The notes under the pieces were generated by a model. That model worked only from the letters and a program-made list of their open reading frames with translations. It did not search any database and had not been told where the DNA came from. A DNA stretch of 64,000 nucleotides from Desulfopila_A sp964446655 (lineage in GTDB: Bacteria > Desulfobacterota > Desulfobulbia > Desulfobulbales > Desulfocapsaceae), in assembly GCA_964446655.1 (NCBI GenBank), contig CAYUPL010000016.1, positions 1 to 64,000 on the forward strand. The letters are read 5' to 3'. The position numbers and the translations under genes were made by a program. Shown piece by piece: positions 36,931 through 45,459 of this stretch (its first letter is position 1; the number at the start of each line of letters is the position of its first letter).

Positions 36931-37021
36931 TGAAGGCGGCTCTGCTGACCACACTTGTAAAAATTACTCAACAAAGTGCGCACTAAAATATAGTGTCCAT
37001 AAAAGATATAAGGAAATCATC

Positions 37022-38749
37022 GTGATACTTTTTAATCCATTGCAATATCAGCGCGACCATGCCGACTCCCATTCCCGTGAGCTGGTGGAAAAGACCATTC
37101 AGTTCTTTGAGAACAAGGGCTTGAAGAAGATCAAGGAAGATGACCAGAGCATGGTATGGTATGAGGACTTTCTCCAGTTTATCAAAGAGGAGAAAGTTTT
37201 TGCCACCCTGCTGACCCCACAGGAGTATGGTGACGGTACAACGAGATGGGATATGTGGCGCATCAGTGAGTATAACGAAGTCCTTGCCTTTTATGGTCTG
37301 TGTTATTGGTATGCCTGGCAGGTCACCATTTTAGGACTTGGCCCCATCTGGATGGGAGAAAACGAGGAGATAAAGAAGAAGACCGCTGCTCTGCTGGAAA
37401 ATGGCGGCGTTTTCGCCTTCGGCCTTTCGGAAAAGGAACATGGTGCCGATCTCTACTCCAGTGAAATGAAGCTCTATCCTCAGGAAGATGGCACCTATCT
37501 GGCCCGCGGTTCGAAATATTATATCGGGAACGGCAATTGTGCGGCACTGGTGTCGACTTTCGGTAAGATAGCCGACACCGACGACTATGTTTTCTTCGCA
37601 GTCCGATCCGATCATCCCCAGTACGAATGTGTCAAAAAGATCGACACATCCGGAGTGCGCCAGGCCTATGTGGCGGAATATGCCCTGCATGACTATCCCA
37701 TCACCGAAGCAGATATCCTCTCCCGGGGAAAGCTTGCCTGGAACTCCTCCTTGAATACCGTTAATATTGGGAAATATGAATTGGGCTGTGCCTCTCTTGG
37801 TATTGCTACGCATGCCTTCTATGAGGCCTTGAATCACGCTGCGGCACGGCAATTGTATCATCGCCAGGTAACCGATTTTCCTCATGTCAAAAAACTGTTT
37901 ACCGAGTCCTACGCCCGCCTGGTGGCCATGAAACTGTTTGCCCATCGAGCGGCTGACTATCTAAGGGCGGCCTCCGATGACGACAGACGCTATCTGCTTT
38001 TCAATCCGGTTGTGAAGATGAAGGTCACAGGGCAGGGAGAGAAGGTGGTTGGTCTCCTCCATGAGATTATTGCGGCGAAGGGATACGAGCAGGATACCTA
38101 TTTCGAAATGGCAATCCGTGATATCGGTATGCTGCCCAAGCTGGAAGGCACCGAGCATGTCAATATGGCTCTTATCATCAAGTTTGTGCGCAACTATTTC
38201 TTTGAACCCGTTGTGTACGAGGAGATTGGTACACGGAAAGAGGCCGGGGATGACTCATATCTGTTTCACCAGTACACCGGTGGCCTGGCAGAGGTTCGTT
38301 TTCCCGACTACCGGAAGGCCTATCGTAATCTTGAGGCACCCAATATAGAGATCTTTAAAAAGCAGATTGAGCTGTTTCGGACGTTGTTGATAACGGCGCC
38401 GCCCTCGGAGGAGCAGCGGGCCAATATCGATTATATGCTTGCCGCCGGTGAGCTGTTTACCCTTATTGTCTACGCCCAGCTCATCCTGGAGAAAAAGGAT
38501 GATTACGGTGTTGACGATGATCTGCTGGCCCAGATATTTGGTTTTCTTATTCGGGACTTTTCCAAATATGCCCTGGAAATGGTGTTGGGGCGTCAGAACA
38601 GTGAACAGCAGGAAGAAATTTACAGGAAGATGCTCATCAAACCCCACCAGGATCGGCAGTCTTTTATGCGGGTGTTTGAGCAACAGGTTCTTCCACTGCA
38701 AAAGAGTTATACTATGGGCAGCCTCCCGGCGGACCGTCTCCATTCGTAA
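37022..38749 (+). CDS. Acyl-CoA dehydrogenase family protein (second paralogue)
   Basis: A 575-residue acyl-CoA dehydrogenase relative, beginning with GTG after AAGGAA. Seen: FGLSEKEHGADLYSSEMKL, which stands where most families have TEP-x-GSD, and LEGTEHVN with a candidate catalytic Glu near 375. A long C-terminal helical part follows. The unusual flavin-side motif and its place beside a ferredoxin-like protein suggest a specialised substrate. It is transcribed with the FadH-like gene, 91 bases downstream. Confidence 0.8.
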   Translation: MILFNPLQYQRDHADSHSRELVEKTIQFFENKGLKKIKEDDQSMVWYEDFLQFIKEEKVFATLLTPQEYGDGTTRWDMWRISEYNEVLAFYGLCYWYAWQVTILGLGPIWMGENEEIKKKTAALLENGGVFAFGLSEKEHGADLYSSEMKLYPQEDGTYLARGSKYYIGNGNCAALVSTFGKIADTDDYVFFAVRSDHPQYECVKKIDTSGVRQAYVAEYALHDYPITEADILSRGKLAWNSSLNTVNIGKYELGCASLGIATHAFYEALNHAAARQLYHRQVTDFPHVKKLFTESYARLVAMKLFAHRAADYLRAASDDDRRYLLFNPVVKMKVTGQGEKVVGLLHEIIAAKGYEQDTYFEMAIRDIGMLPKLEGTEHVNMALIIKFVRNYFFEPVVYEEIGTRKEAGDDSYLFHQYTGGLAEVRFPDYRKAYRNLEAPNIEIFKKQIELFRTLLITAPPSEEQRANIDYMLAAGELFTLIVYAQLILEKKDDYGVDDDLLAQIFGFLIRDFSKYALEMVLGRQNSEQQEEIYRKMLIKPHQDRQSFMRVFEQQVLPLQKSYTMGSLPADRLHS

Positions 38750-38863
38750 ATTGTCCGGAGTGATCCTTCTCCTTGCAAAGAGGTTGTGGTAAAACAGCAG
38801 GAGGAGCGCTGCTGAGAGGAAAGTAATTTTCGGGTGGCTGCCCGACTGAGTCAGGAGAACAAC

Positions 38864-40030
38864 ATGGGACATCATGGCGCTAATAAAAATCTGGTTCCCC
38901 TTATCGACAGGCTGAACCGCTACCCCATCGGTCTTTTCGACAACGAAAAATTACGGCAGATTCTGGCCCATCTTTTTTCGGAAGAGGAGGCCTATGTCGC
39001 TGCCCATTTTCCCTTGCAGGAATCGACCTTGGATGAGCTTGTCCGTGCGGTCAAAATAGAGAAGGACAAGCTTCTTCCCATCCTTGATGCCATGGCCGAT
39101 AAAGGACTGGTCATGGATGTGCAGTACGGCAAAACTACCTATTACCTGCTCATGCCGGGACTGATAGGGTTTTTTGAGTTTACTTTCATGAAGCAGCGGG
39201 CCGATCTGCCGGTGGTTGAGCTTGCCCGGCTGATGACGGAATACCTCTACGATGACCAGGGGCAGGCCAGAGAATTTTTCGGCAGTACCACTCAGTTGAC
39301 CAGAGCGCTGCCCTATGAAGAGTATATTCCGGTTTCTTCCGTGGTCACCTCCTACGAGAGTGCCAGGGAAATCATCAAGCAGTCAAGTTTCGGTGCTGTC
39401 GGCCAGTGCTACTGCAGGCATAAAAAGGAACACCTGCAGGAAAGCTGTTCCAGGAATGCGCCTGTCCGGGGAATTTGCATATCTTTGGGGACCGCTGCGG
39501 AATTTATGACCAGAAGAGGCTTTGCCGTCAAGAAGAGCAAGGAAGAGCTTCTCAAGGTGCTGGAGACGGCCAGAGGATATAATCTCACCCATATTACCGA
39601 CAATATTCGTCATAAACCGTCTTTCATCTGCAACTGTTGCTCCTGTTGCTGTGAACTTTTAGGCGGCGTGCTGCAGGGCTATACCAATGGGATAGCCAAG
39701 GCAAACTATACCCTCGAAGTGAACCGGGAGACCTGTCTCGGCTGTGGTCTCTGCGCCAAAACGTGTAACGTCAAGGCCCTGTCTTTAACCCCGTTAGTTA
39801 AGGATGACACAAGAAAACTGCTGATAGACGAAAAGATCTGTCTTGGTTGCGGCGCCTGTATTTCGGCCTGTACAACGGAATCGCTCTCCCTCCTGCCCTG
39901 CGAGCGTCCGGAGACTCCTGAGAAAAGAAAGGATCTGTTTGTCAAAATACTCAAAGAGAAGAAACGCTTTACCCCTTTTCTTATCAGCGCAATAAAAACC
40001 AGGGTGCGGCGCAAGCTCGGTTTTAAATAA
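38864..40030 (+). CDS. 4Fe-4S dicluster ferredoxin-like protein with N-terminal helical (winged-helix-like) domain
   Basis: A 388-residue Fe-S protein. Residues 1-100 are helical and resemble a winged-helix segment (LRQILAHLFSEEEAYVAAHF, and LLPILDAMADKGLVMD). The middle contains scattered cysteines, QCYCRHKKEH and the unusual CNCCSCCCELLGG. The C-terminus has two classical ferredoxin motifs, CLGCGLCAKTC and CLGCGACISAC. The start at 38864 follows CAGGAGAAC. This architecture recurs in anaerobes as a putative electron carrier. Here it directly follows an acyl-CoA dehydrogenase, so it might accept electrons; this is inferred. Confidence 0.75.
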   Translation: MGHHGANKNLVPLIDRLNRYPIGLFDNEKLRQILAHLFSEEEAYVAAHFPLQESTLDELVRAVKIEKDKLLPILDAMADKGLVMDVQYGKTTYYLLMPGLIGFFEFTFMKQRADLPVVELARLMTEYLYDDQGQAREFFGSTTQLTRALPYEEYIPVSSVVTSYESAREIIKQSSFGAVGQCYCRHKKEHLQESCSRNAPVRGICISLGTAAEFMTRRGFAVKKSKEELLKVLETARGYNLTHITDNIRHKPSFICNCCSCCCELLGGVLQGYTNGIAKANYTLEVNRETCLGCGLCAKTCNVKALSLTPLVKDDTRKLLIDEKICLGCGACISACTTESLSLLPCERPETPEKRKDLFVKILKEKKRFTPFLISAIKTRVRRKLGFK

Positions 40031-40043
40031 GAGTACAAATGAT

Positions 40044-40075
40044 GCAGTGTTGCGCAGCAGTGCAACGCTGCTTTT
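40044..40075 (+). terminator. Terminator-like hairpin after the beta-oxidation cluster
   Basis: GCAGTGTTGC pairs with GCAACGCTGC (one mismatch, T-G) around GCAGCAGT and is followed by TTTTCTCTT. The T run is interrupted, so strength is uncertain. Confidence 0.6.
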
Positions 40076-40202
40076 CTCTTCACGTTCCAGGCTATGTCGA
40101 AGTCCTTCTTCAGAACCGGCAAGATTGCCAACTCCTGACACCATTGTTATCCTGTGTAGTATTGTCATAAACAGGACTGTCAAAAATGGAGTGGAGGATA
40201 CC

Positions 40203-41327
40203 ATGCTGAAAAAATGTATTCTGCTCGTTATGTGCTGTATTTGGCCCAGCGCAACTCTTCAGGCAACCCCGCTGCTGACGGCGGAGTCGGAAGGAATGAC
40301 CTACCAAGTTGATGAGGTGTATCGCGGCTCGGGCGTAATCTGGGGAATGGCCTTGGTGGCCCCCGACGAACTTCTTTTCACCCGGAGGGATGGTGCTATT
40401 GGGAAAATTAATCTAAACGACGGTACGCTGACGCAAGTGCGCGGCGGTCCGCAGGTCTGGTCCGGTGGCCAGGGCGGTCTGCTGGATGTGGCCGTACCCG
40501 ATGATTTTCACAGGGGAGACTGGATCTATTTTACCTACAGTAAAGACCGGCAGGGTCAAGGGGTCACCACACTTGCCCGTGCCCGGCTGGAAGAGGATAG
40601 CCTGACAGAGTGGCAGGATATGCTGGTGACCCGATCTGCCGGCAGTACCAGTCGTCATTTCGGCAGCAGGATAGCTTTTGACGATCGAGGCCACCTGTTT
40701 TTCTCCATTGGGGATAGAGGTGATCGACCCAACGGCCAGGACAGATCCAATCACGCCGGCTCTATTCTTCGTCTGCGTCTCGATGGTTCCGTGCCTTCCG
40801 ATAATCCCTTTGTCGACCAGGATGGACTGCCGGAGATCTGGAGTTTTGGTCACCGCAACCCTCAGGGTCTTTTTTGGGATAAAAATACCGGGCTGTTGTG
40901 GTCCAATGAACATGGTCCACGAGGTGGTGACGAAATTAATCTTATTGAGAAGGGCGAGAATTACGGCTGGCCTGTGGTCTCCCACGGTAAGGAATACTGG
41001 GGCCCCATCCGGGTCGGCGAGGCGACCAGCAAACCCGGTATGGTGGATCCGGTCAAAATCTATATTCCATCCATTGCCCCGGCAAGTCTGCTTGTCTATT
41101 CCGGCAAGGCATTTCCGCAATGGCAGGGAGATTTTTTCAGCACCGCTCTGGCTCTGGTTCATCTCAACCGTGTTGTTTTCGATGACCAGTGGAGGCCTGT
41201 GCAGGAAGAGCGTCTTCTACAGGAGCTGGATGAGAGGTTCAGGGATGTTATTGAAAGTCCGGAAGGCTGGTTGTACCTTTCCACCGACAGCGGCAAGATT
41301 CTTCGTCTCAGGCCTGTAACTCCATAG
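40203..41327 (+). CDS. PQQ-dependent aldose sugar dehydrogenase-like protein, periplasmic
   Basis: A 374-residue soluble sugar dehydrogenase of the YliI/Asd type, a six-bladed propeller that would oxidise aldoses with PQQ in the periplasm. Residues 1-23 form a signal peptide (hydrophobic core ILLVMCCIWPS). Seen: WGMALVAPDELLFTRRDG, QGGLLDVAV, SRHFGSRIAFDDRGHLFFSIGDRGDR, IWSFGHRNPQGL, NEHGPRGGDEINLI and NYGWPVVSHG, all family landmarks including the catalytic His. The start at 40203 follows GGAGG. No PQQ synthesis genes are in view, so cofactor loading is uncertain. Confidence 0.88.
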   Translation: MLKKCILLVMCCIWPSATLQATPLLTAESEGMTYQVDEVYRGSGVIWGMALVAPDELLFTRRDGAIGKINLNDGTLTQVRGGPQVWSGGQGGLLDVAVPDDFHRGDWIYFTYSKDRQGQGVTTLARARLEEDSLTEWQDMLVTRSAGSTSRHFGSRIAFDDRGHLFFSIGDRGDRPNGQDRSNHAGSILRLRLDGSVPSDNPFVDQDGLPEIWSFGHRNPQGLFWDKNTGLLWSNEHGPRGGDEINLIEKGENYGWPVVSHGKEYWGPIRVGEATSKPGMVDPVKIYIPSIAPASLLVYSGKAFPQWQGDFFSTALALVHLNRVVFDDQWRPVQEERLLQELDERFRDVIESPEGWLYLSTDSGKILRLRPVTP

Positions 41328-41476
41328 GCGGACAGGAGCAGGTATGAACCTGCATTGCCGTTCCCTCAAGATCAGGGTAGGGAAGAGCAATTTTCACATC
41401 AGTATATCTACAGGGCTCGGTCGGTTTCTGCCCAATTGCCGTAAAAAGTAATGCTTATTGGAGAGAGGAGTGGGGC

Positions 41477-41911
41477 GTGGAAGATATGAAGAATGTCATC
41501 AGGATGGAAGAGATGTGTGTGTTGGCTACAGCTACAGATGATGTGCCGCATTGCTCACTTATGGCTTATATTGCTGGTGAAGACTGTAGCAAGATATATA
41601 TGGTTACCCACAAAAATACCAAAAAATACAGTAATCTGAAAACTAATCCGCTCGTCAGTCTGTTGATTGATACACGCTCCTCCTTTTCTGCCGGCCCCCG
41701 CAGTCGGGTTCAGGCGCTTACCATAAATGGTACCGGCGCAACAGTACAGGATGAAGGTGTTGCTACGGAGCTGCGCCGACAATTTATCGAGCGTCACGGC
41801 CATTTGCGTGAATTTGCCGGCCATGATGATGCGGTGGTTATTGAGGTGACTGTCCACTCCCTCCAGCTTTTGCGCGGCGCCACAGATGCCTCGTATGAAA
41901 CCATGAAGTAG
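41477..41911 (+). CDS. Pyridoxamine 5'-phosphate oxidase-like (split-barrel FMN-binding) protein
   Basis: A 144-residue split-barrel flavin-binding protein. Features: CVLATATDDVPHCSLMAYI at the first strands, then YMVTHKNTKKYSNLKTNPLVSLLIDTR, characteristic of general-stress PNPOx-like proteins. It starts with GTG after AGAGGAG; an ATG three codons later is an alternative. Substrate unknown; it lies alone between the sugar dehydrogenase and the assembly gap. Confidence 0.8.
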   Translation: MEDMKNVIRMEEMCVLATATDDVPHCSLMAYIAGEDCSKIYMVTHKNTKKYSNLKTNPLVSLLIDTRSSFSAGPRSRVQALTINGTGATVQDEGVATELRRQFIERHGHLREFAGHDDAVVIEVTVHSLQLLRGATDASYETMK

Positions 41912-42023
41912 ATTCCGTCCCTGTGTTTTTCATGATTGTTCCCGGTGGCTGATCTTCCCTGGGACGAGCTGGCCTTTGCTGTAATTCGTAGAGCTCTGGA
42001 ACACTATTGCAGTGATCGTCCGG

Positions 42024-42078
42024 CAGGGTCTTTTCCCTTTCGCGTAGTCGATATCGATCCGGGAAAAGCAAAGGGTTG
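42024..42078 (+). repeat. 55-bp direct repeat, left copy, bordering the assembly gap
   Basis: This 55-base sequence is identical to 42179-42233 on the other side of the run of N. It contains the palindrome TCGATATCGA and inverted arms CTTTTCCC/GGGAAAAG. Exact flanking copies suggest that two contigs end in the same sequence. Confidence 0.9.
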
Positions 42079-42178
42079 NNNNNNNNNNNNNNNNNNNNNN
42101 NNNNNNNNNNNNNNNNNNNNNNNNNNNNNNNNNNNNNNNNNNNNNNNNNNNNNNNNNNNNNNNNNNNNNNNNNNNNNN
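42079..42178. other. Assembly gap (100 N)
   Basis: A run of exactly 100 unknown bases. A round length of this kind is normally a scaffolding placeholder and not a measured distance. Both sides carry the same 55-base sequence. Confidence 0.98.
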
Positions 42179-42233
42179 CAGGGTCTTTTCCCTTTCGCGT
42201 AGTCGATATCGATCCGGGAAAAGCAAAGGGTTG
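42179..42233 (+). repeat. 55-bp direct repeat, right copy
   Basis: Identical to 42024-42078. Either the two contigs overlap by this sequence and nothing is missing, or a tandem repeat collapsed here. Confidence 0.9.
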
Positions 42234-42321
42234 CTCTTGAGTTTTTTGCTTTTCATGCGCACAATATTTCCATGGCAATGTTGCCGTGTACTCCTTTTTT
42301 GCTGCAATACGGAGGATTATG

Positions 42322-42564
42322 ATGATCAGGATAGTATTGCTGACCTCATTAATATGGGCATCGTCGCTCTACGCCGGGGAGGTGGATATGACGGATATAT
42401 ATACAATCGGCATCACCAGAATTGATGGTGAAAGCACAACTATGGCTGCATATAGAGACAGTTGCTGTAAGCAGTCGAGGCCTGTGCCGGTGCGAGAAGA
42501 GATAAGAGTGATACGAGAGCTGATGGATTGCCCTGTAGTGCAATGTTTGCCGGAGGAGTTATGA
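42322..42564 (+). CDS. Small secreted protein of unknown function
   Basis: An 80-residue protein with a clear signal peptide (IRIVLLTSLIWASSLYA, cleavage before GEVD). The mature part has four cysteines: an adjacent pair CC near 53 and two more near 70 and 74, which may form disulfides in the periplasm. GGAGG lies six bases before the ATG at 42322; another ATG three bases earlier is also possible. It overlaps the following lipoprotein gene by four bases (ATGA), so the two are co-translated. I do not recognise the family. Confidence 0.65.
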   Translation: MIRIVLLTSLIWASSLYAGEVDMTDIYTIGITRIDGESTTMAAYRDSCCKQSRPVPVREEIRVIRELMDCPVVQCLPEEL

Positions 42565-43115
42565 AAACAGGAACTTTGATATTGTGTTGCATGGTGAGTG
42601 CTCTTCTGTTGGGCTGTTCGGCGGTACAGGTGAGCCATGATTATGAAGAGGGCCGGGCCTTTGCCGAGTTTCACGTATACGACTGGAAAGTTGAAGAAAG
42701 AGTCGCAAGTGGAAATGTCCGAGAGGATGATCCTCTGCTGCATAGAAGACTGCATTCCGCCATCGATCGGGTTTTGGCCGAGAGGGGCTATCGGCTCAGT
42801 GATGAAGCCGATTTTCAGGTGAGTTACGATTTCTCCATTTCGACACAGCTGGAGTCGGATCCCTTCAGCACCAGCATCGGCTTTGGGGTGGGGCCCCGTC
42901 GTCACTACGGTGCTTTCGGGATTGGTACGGGAGCAGATATTCGCCAGTATGATGTCGGTATCCTGGTGATCGATTTTTTTGATCCACAGACCAATGAGTT
43001 GATATGGCGCGGGAGAGGTTCGGAGACGATCACAGTGCACATGAATCCGCAGCAGACCACCGCCATGGTGGATCGCATGGTACGGGCAATCATAAGCCAG
43101 TTTCCACCACCATAA
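42561..43115 (+). CDS. DUF4136-type lipoprotein
   Basis: A 184-residue envelope lipoprotein. A signal sequence with lipobox ALLLGC places the lipidated cysteine near residue 19. The mature part follows the DUF4136 pattern: DYEEGRAFAEFHVYDWK, then LLHRRLHSAIDRVLAERGYRLSDE, ADFQVSYDFSIS, and IDFFDPQTNELIWRGRG near the end. Function is unknown for the family. It is coupled to the small secreted protein upstream. Confidence 0.82.
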   Translation: MKTGTLILCCMVSALLLGCSAVQVSHDYEEGRAFAEFHVYDWKVEERVASGNVREDDPLLHRRLHSAIDRVLAERGYRLSDEADFQVSYDFSISTQLESDPFSTSIGFGVGPRRHYGAFGIGTGADIRQYDVGILVIDFFDPQTNELIWRGRGSETITVHMNPQQTTAMVDRMVRAIISQFPPP

Positions 43116-43630
43116 GGAATGTCTGCCGGAGAATTTTCCGGATGGAAGAGAATCAGCCCGGCAAGGAAGGATGGGTTGGTATCCTCAAGAAACTTAATTA
43201 GCCCGGATTTCTCATGAACATTGTGTCGATTTCCACAAAATAGGTTATGTCCCAATGCGTTCACGTATTTTTCTTTCATGTGAAAAGTATACACAGTGTT
43301 CACCAAAGGCCAGCCGATCTTACCGCGTCTGAGTCGTTGCCGAAACAAGGTGCATGGAACTATAGCACCTTGCTTCGCGCCTCGCATACACGGCAACCTC
43401 GGCTGGTGAAAAATCCGGGTTCGTCTTGTCGGTGGAAAGTTTGTGTTGCTGTGTGGGTATGTATTGACAATTTCCGAAGAATATTTTAGGTTTACCTAAT
43501 ATGTCCGGGGCCCGTTGTGGTGTCTCGTAGTCGGGAAGAACAGAAGCCTATTCTGAAGAGTACCGGTTTATGAACTAGCAACGGCAGTTTATTGCTCCTA
43601 AATGGGAAAAAATACCTATTCCGATTAACA
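43116..43630 (+). other. Intergenic region before the TetR gene
   Basis: 515 bases without a convincing gene; short frames here lack ribosome sites and family likeness. It contains a -35-like TTGACA (43464-43469) and the inverted repeat at 43486-43499. Nothing else was recognised. Confidence 0.5.
43486..43499 (+). promoter_or_regulatory. Inverted repeat, candidate TetR operator
   Basis: TTAGGT-TT-ACCTAA is a perfect 14-base inverted repeat. It starts 16 bases after TTGACA (43464-43469) and so covers the expected -10 region, about 130 bases upstream of a TetR-family gene. Autoregulation is a reasonable inference. Confidence 0.55.
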
Positions 43631-44209
43631 ATGAAAGACGAAATAAAACAGCAGCGCCAGGAGACCATCCTTCTTGAAGCCCTGAAACTTTTTACTGAAA
43701 GAGGCTATTTTAATACGTCGGTAAGCGACATACAGTCAGCTTCGAATCTCAGCGTTGGTACCTTGTATAATTATTTCAAGAATAAAGAGGCTATAGCGAT
43801 TACCCTGTTCAGTAATATTGAAAATTGTCTCTATGAGCATCTTTGTGAGATAGACAAGAAACATGACAGTATATATGACCGCTATAAGGCGATTATTTAT
43901 CATCTGTTCGAGACAACAGAACGAAATCCCGGTTCCATGAAGTACCTGTTTTACAGTAAACACCGTGAGTTCATGCCAGTCGAAAAATCGGTGTTCATTT
44001 CCCTGCCTTTTCTCAAACTCCAAGACATGGTAGTGAAAGGGCAACAAAATGGAATAATACGAAAAATGGATCCTCACGTTGCCATGGTTACCCTCTTCGG
44101 CGGTCCTGTTCGCATGATATCCCTGCGTATTGACGGTATTCTTGAGCTGCCGTTACCGGACTACTTCGAGCAGTGTTGGGATTCTGCCTGGCGTGGAGTT
44201 AGGATCTAG
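43631..44209 (+). CDS. TetR/AcrR family transcriptional regulator
   Basis: A 192-residue repressor. The N-terminal helix-turn-helix is complete: ETILLEALKLFTERGYFNTSVSDI, then SVGTLYNYFKNKEAIAITLF. The C-terminal ligand domain is not assignable. The start at 43631 (MKDEIKQQ) fits the family; an upstream in-frame ATG adds 13 residues of poor likeness. An inverted repeat upstream may be its operator. The convergent gene encodes an outer-membrane protein; no obvious target operon adjoins. Confidence 0.9.
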   Translation: MKDEIKQQRQETILLEALKLFTERGYFNTSVSDIQSASNLSVGTLYNYFKNKEAIAITLFSNIENCLYEHLCEIDKKHDSIYDRYKAIIYHLFETTERNPGSMKYLFYSKHREFMPVEKSVFISLPFLKLQDMVVKGQQNGIIRKMDPHVAMVTLFGGPVRMISLRIDGILELPLPDYFEQCWDSAWRGVRI

Positions 44210-44263
44210 CCGACCTTCCCCCCTATTCTCTGTTCAGGAATACTCTGCACGTCTGTTCCAATA

Positions 44264-45226
44264 TCAAAACCTGTAAACCAGGGAAAGACCAAGCCTGACG
44301 GATTCCGTGTCGAAAAAATCAATATCGGAATCACCAATGCTGAAACCGGCAACGGCGCTGAAGACGAAGGCTTCCATGCCGAACGGCGCCGCATATTGCA
44401 GCAGGACATTCAGTGAGACTTTGTTTTCCTCGCGTCTTTTCTGAAAAAGAGGATGGATGGCATCAAATTCGGTATATTTATAGGAAATCTCCGGGAAGAG
44501 GGCCATTTTACCGGAAAAGTATCGTCCACCAAGTTTGACCCCATAGCTGGAGTAGGAACTGGCTTCGCCATCATGATCCCCAAGAGAATAACTCAGTGCC
44601 GGTGTCAGTGAAAATGTCGGCAAAATATCTACTGCATAGCCGAGGCTTGCGGTAAAGATATTTCCATCCCGTGCCAGTTCCGGCGTGATGGTTCCTATGA
44701 TATCATTGTCGACATCACTGCGGTAATAGCTCAGGGAGGTACGAAAATTGGTGGCCGATATCTTATCCAGCGCCAGGTAACCGCCATATTTACCATTATC
44801 TGTCTCATCCCGTGGCATATCAGTGAGATAGGGGTTTTTCCACAGTTCACCAAAAGGTGCAATAAAGAGCGCTACCGTGACATCTGCTATCTGCTCGAAG
44901 GCGGTGGCGGCGCCGAGACTCAAGGCAAATTTCCCACTTTCTTCAATGGGAGGGCGACTTGTCAAGGTGTAGTGGAGCGGTTTTTTCTTGTCAGGATAGT
45001 ACTTCAATGCCGGCAGGATGATGGGCACTGTCGCCAGTTCTTTGTCTGCACTATTGTCAAGATTGGTGATTATCTTTTTGGAACTGCCGGGATTCAGATT
45101 GTTGGCGCTGTCTATGACCATAAGGCCGACGCCTAGATCTCCGGTAAATTCGGACTCCTGCTCGGCCGAACAGATTGCCGGTGTCAACAGTGCCATGCTC
45201 AGGAATGTGTAGATAACAGTTTTCAT
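44264..45226 (-). CDS. Outer-membrane beta-barrel protein, DUF2860-like
   Basis: A 320-residue protein with a signal peptide (MALLTPAICSA) and a mature part rich in alternating polar and apolar strands. It ends in the aromatic YRF expected of outer-membrane barrels. The opening of the mature protein, FTGDLGVGLMVIDSANNL, and the overall layout resemble DUF2860 proteins. No strong ribosome site is seen before the ATG. Role unknown; a pore or receptor is possible. Confidence 0.72.
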   Translation of the reverse strand: MKTVIYTFLSMALLTPAICSAEQESEFTGDLGVGLMVIDSANNLNPGSSKKIITNLDNSADKELATVPIILPALKYYPDKKKPLHYTLTSRPPIEESGKFALSLGAATAFEQIADVTVALFIAPFGELWKNPYLTDMPRDETDNGKYGGYLALDKISATNFRTSLSYYRSDVDNDIIGTITPELARDGNIFTASLGYAVDILPTFSLTPALSYSLGDHDGEASSYSSYGVKLGGRYFSGKMALFPEISYKYTEFDAIHPLFQKRREENKVSLNVLLQYAAPFGMEAFVFSAVAGFSIGDSDIDFFDTESVRLGLSLVYRF

Positions 45227-45459
45227 AGTACTACAATCGATTCTGTAAAGGTGGTTGTGTTCCAGGCAGACTCAATCATACTACATGGAGAAAAGTTCGA
45301 TTATAGAGCCTGACCGGTCGTTGTGATAAAAACCATATTGAGATTTTATGCAATATTTCCGCAAAAAGTGCAAGACATGATAAGATGAATGGTGATTGGT
45401 GAAGATGCTCCTCTGTCATATCGGCTCGGGAGATACCGCAGAGAACAGTACTGAGGAAA

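Noticed and set aside
42024..42233. CRISPR array or mobile-element ends around the gap
   Set aside because: Only two copies, exact and directly at the contig ends; no spacers, no transposase and no target-site duplications.
41838..42307. Frames that read across the run of N
   Set aside because: They contain unknown residues and repeat the 55-base flank; not real evidence of a gene.
43247..43489. An 80-codon plus-strand frame in the region before tetR
   Set aside because: No ribosome site, no signal or domain, and its end runs into the promoter-like region.
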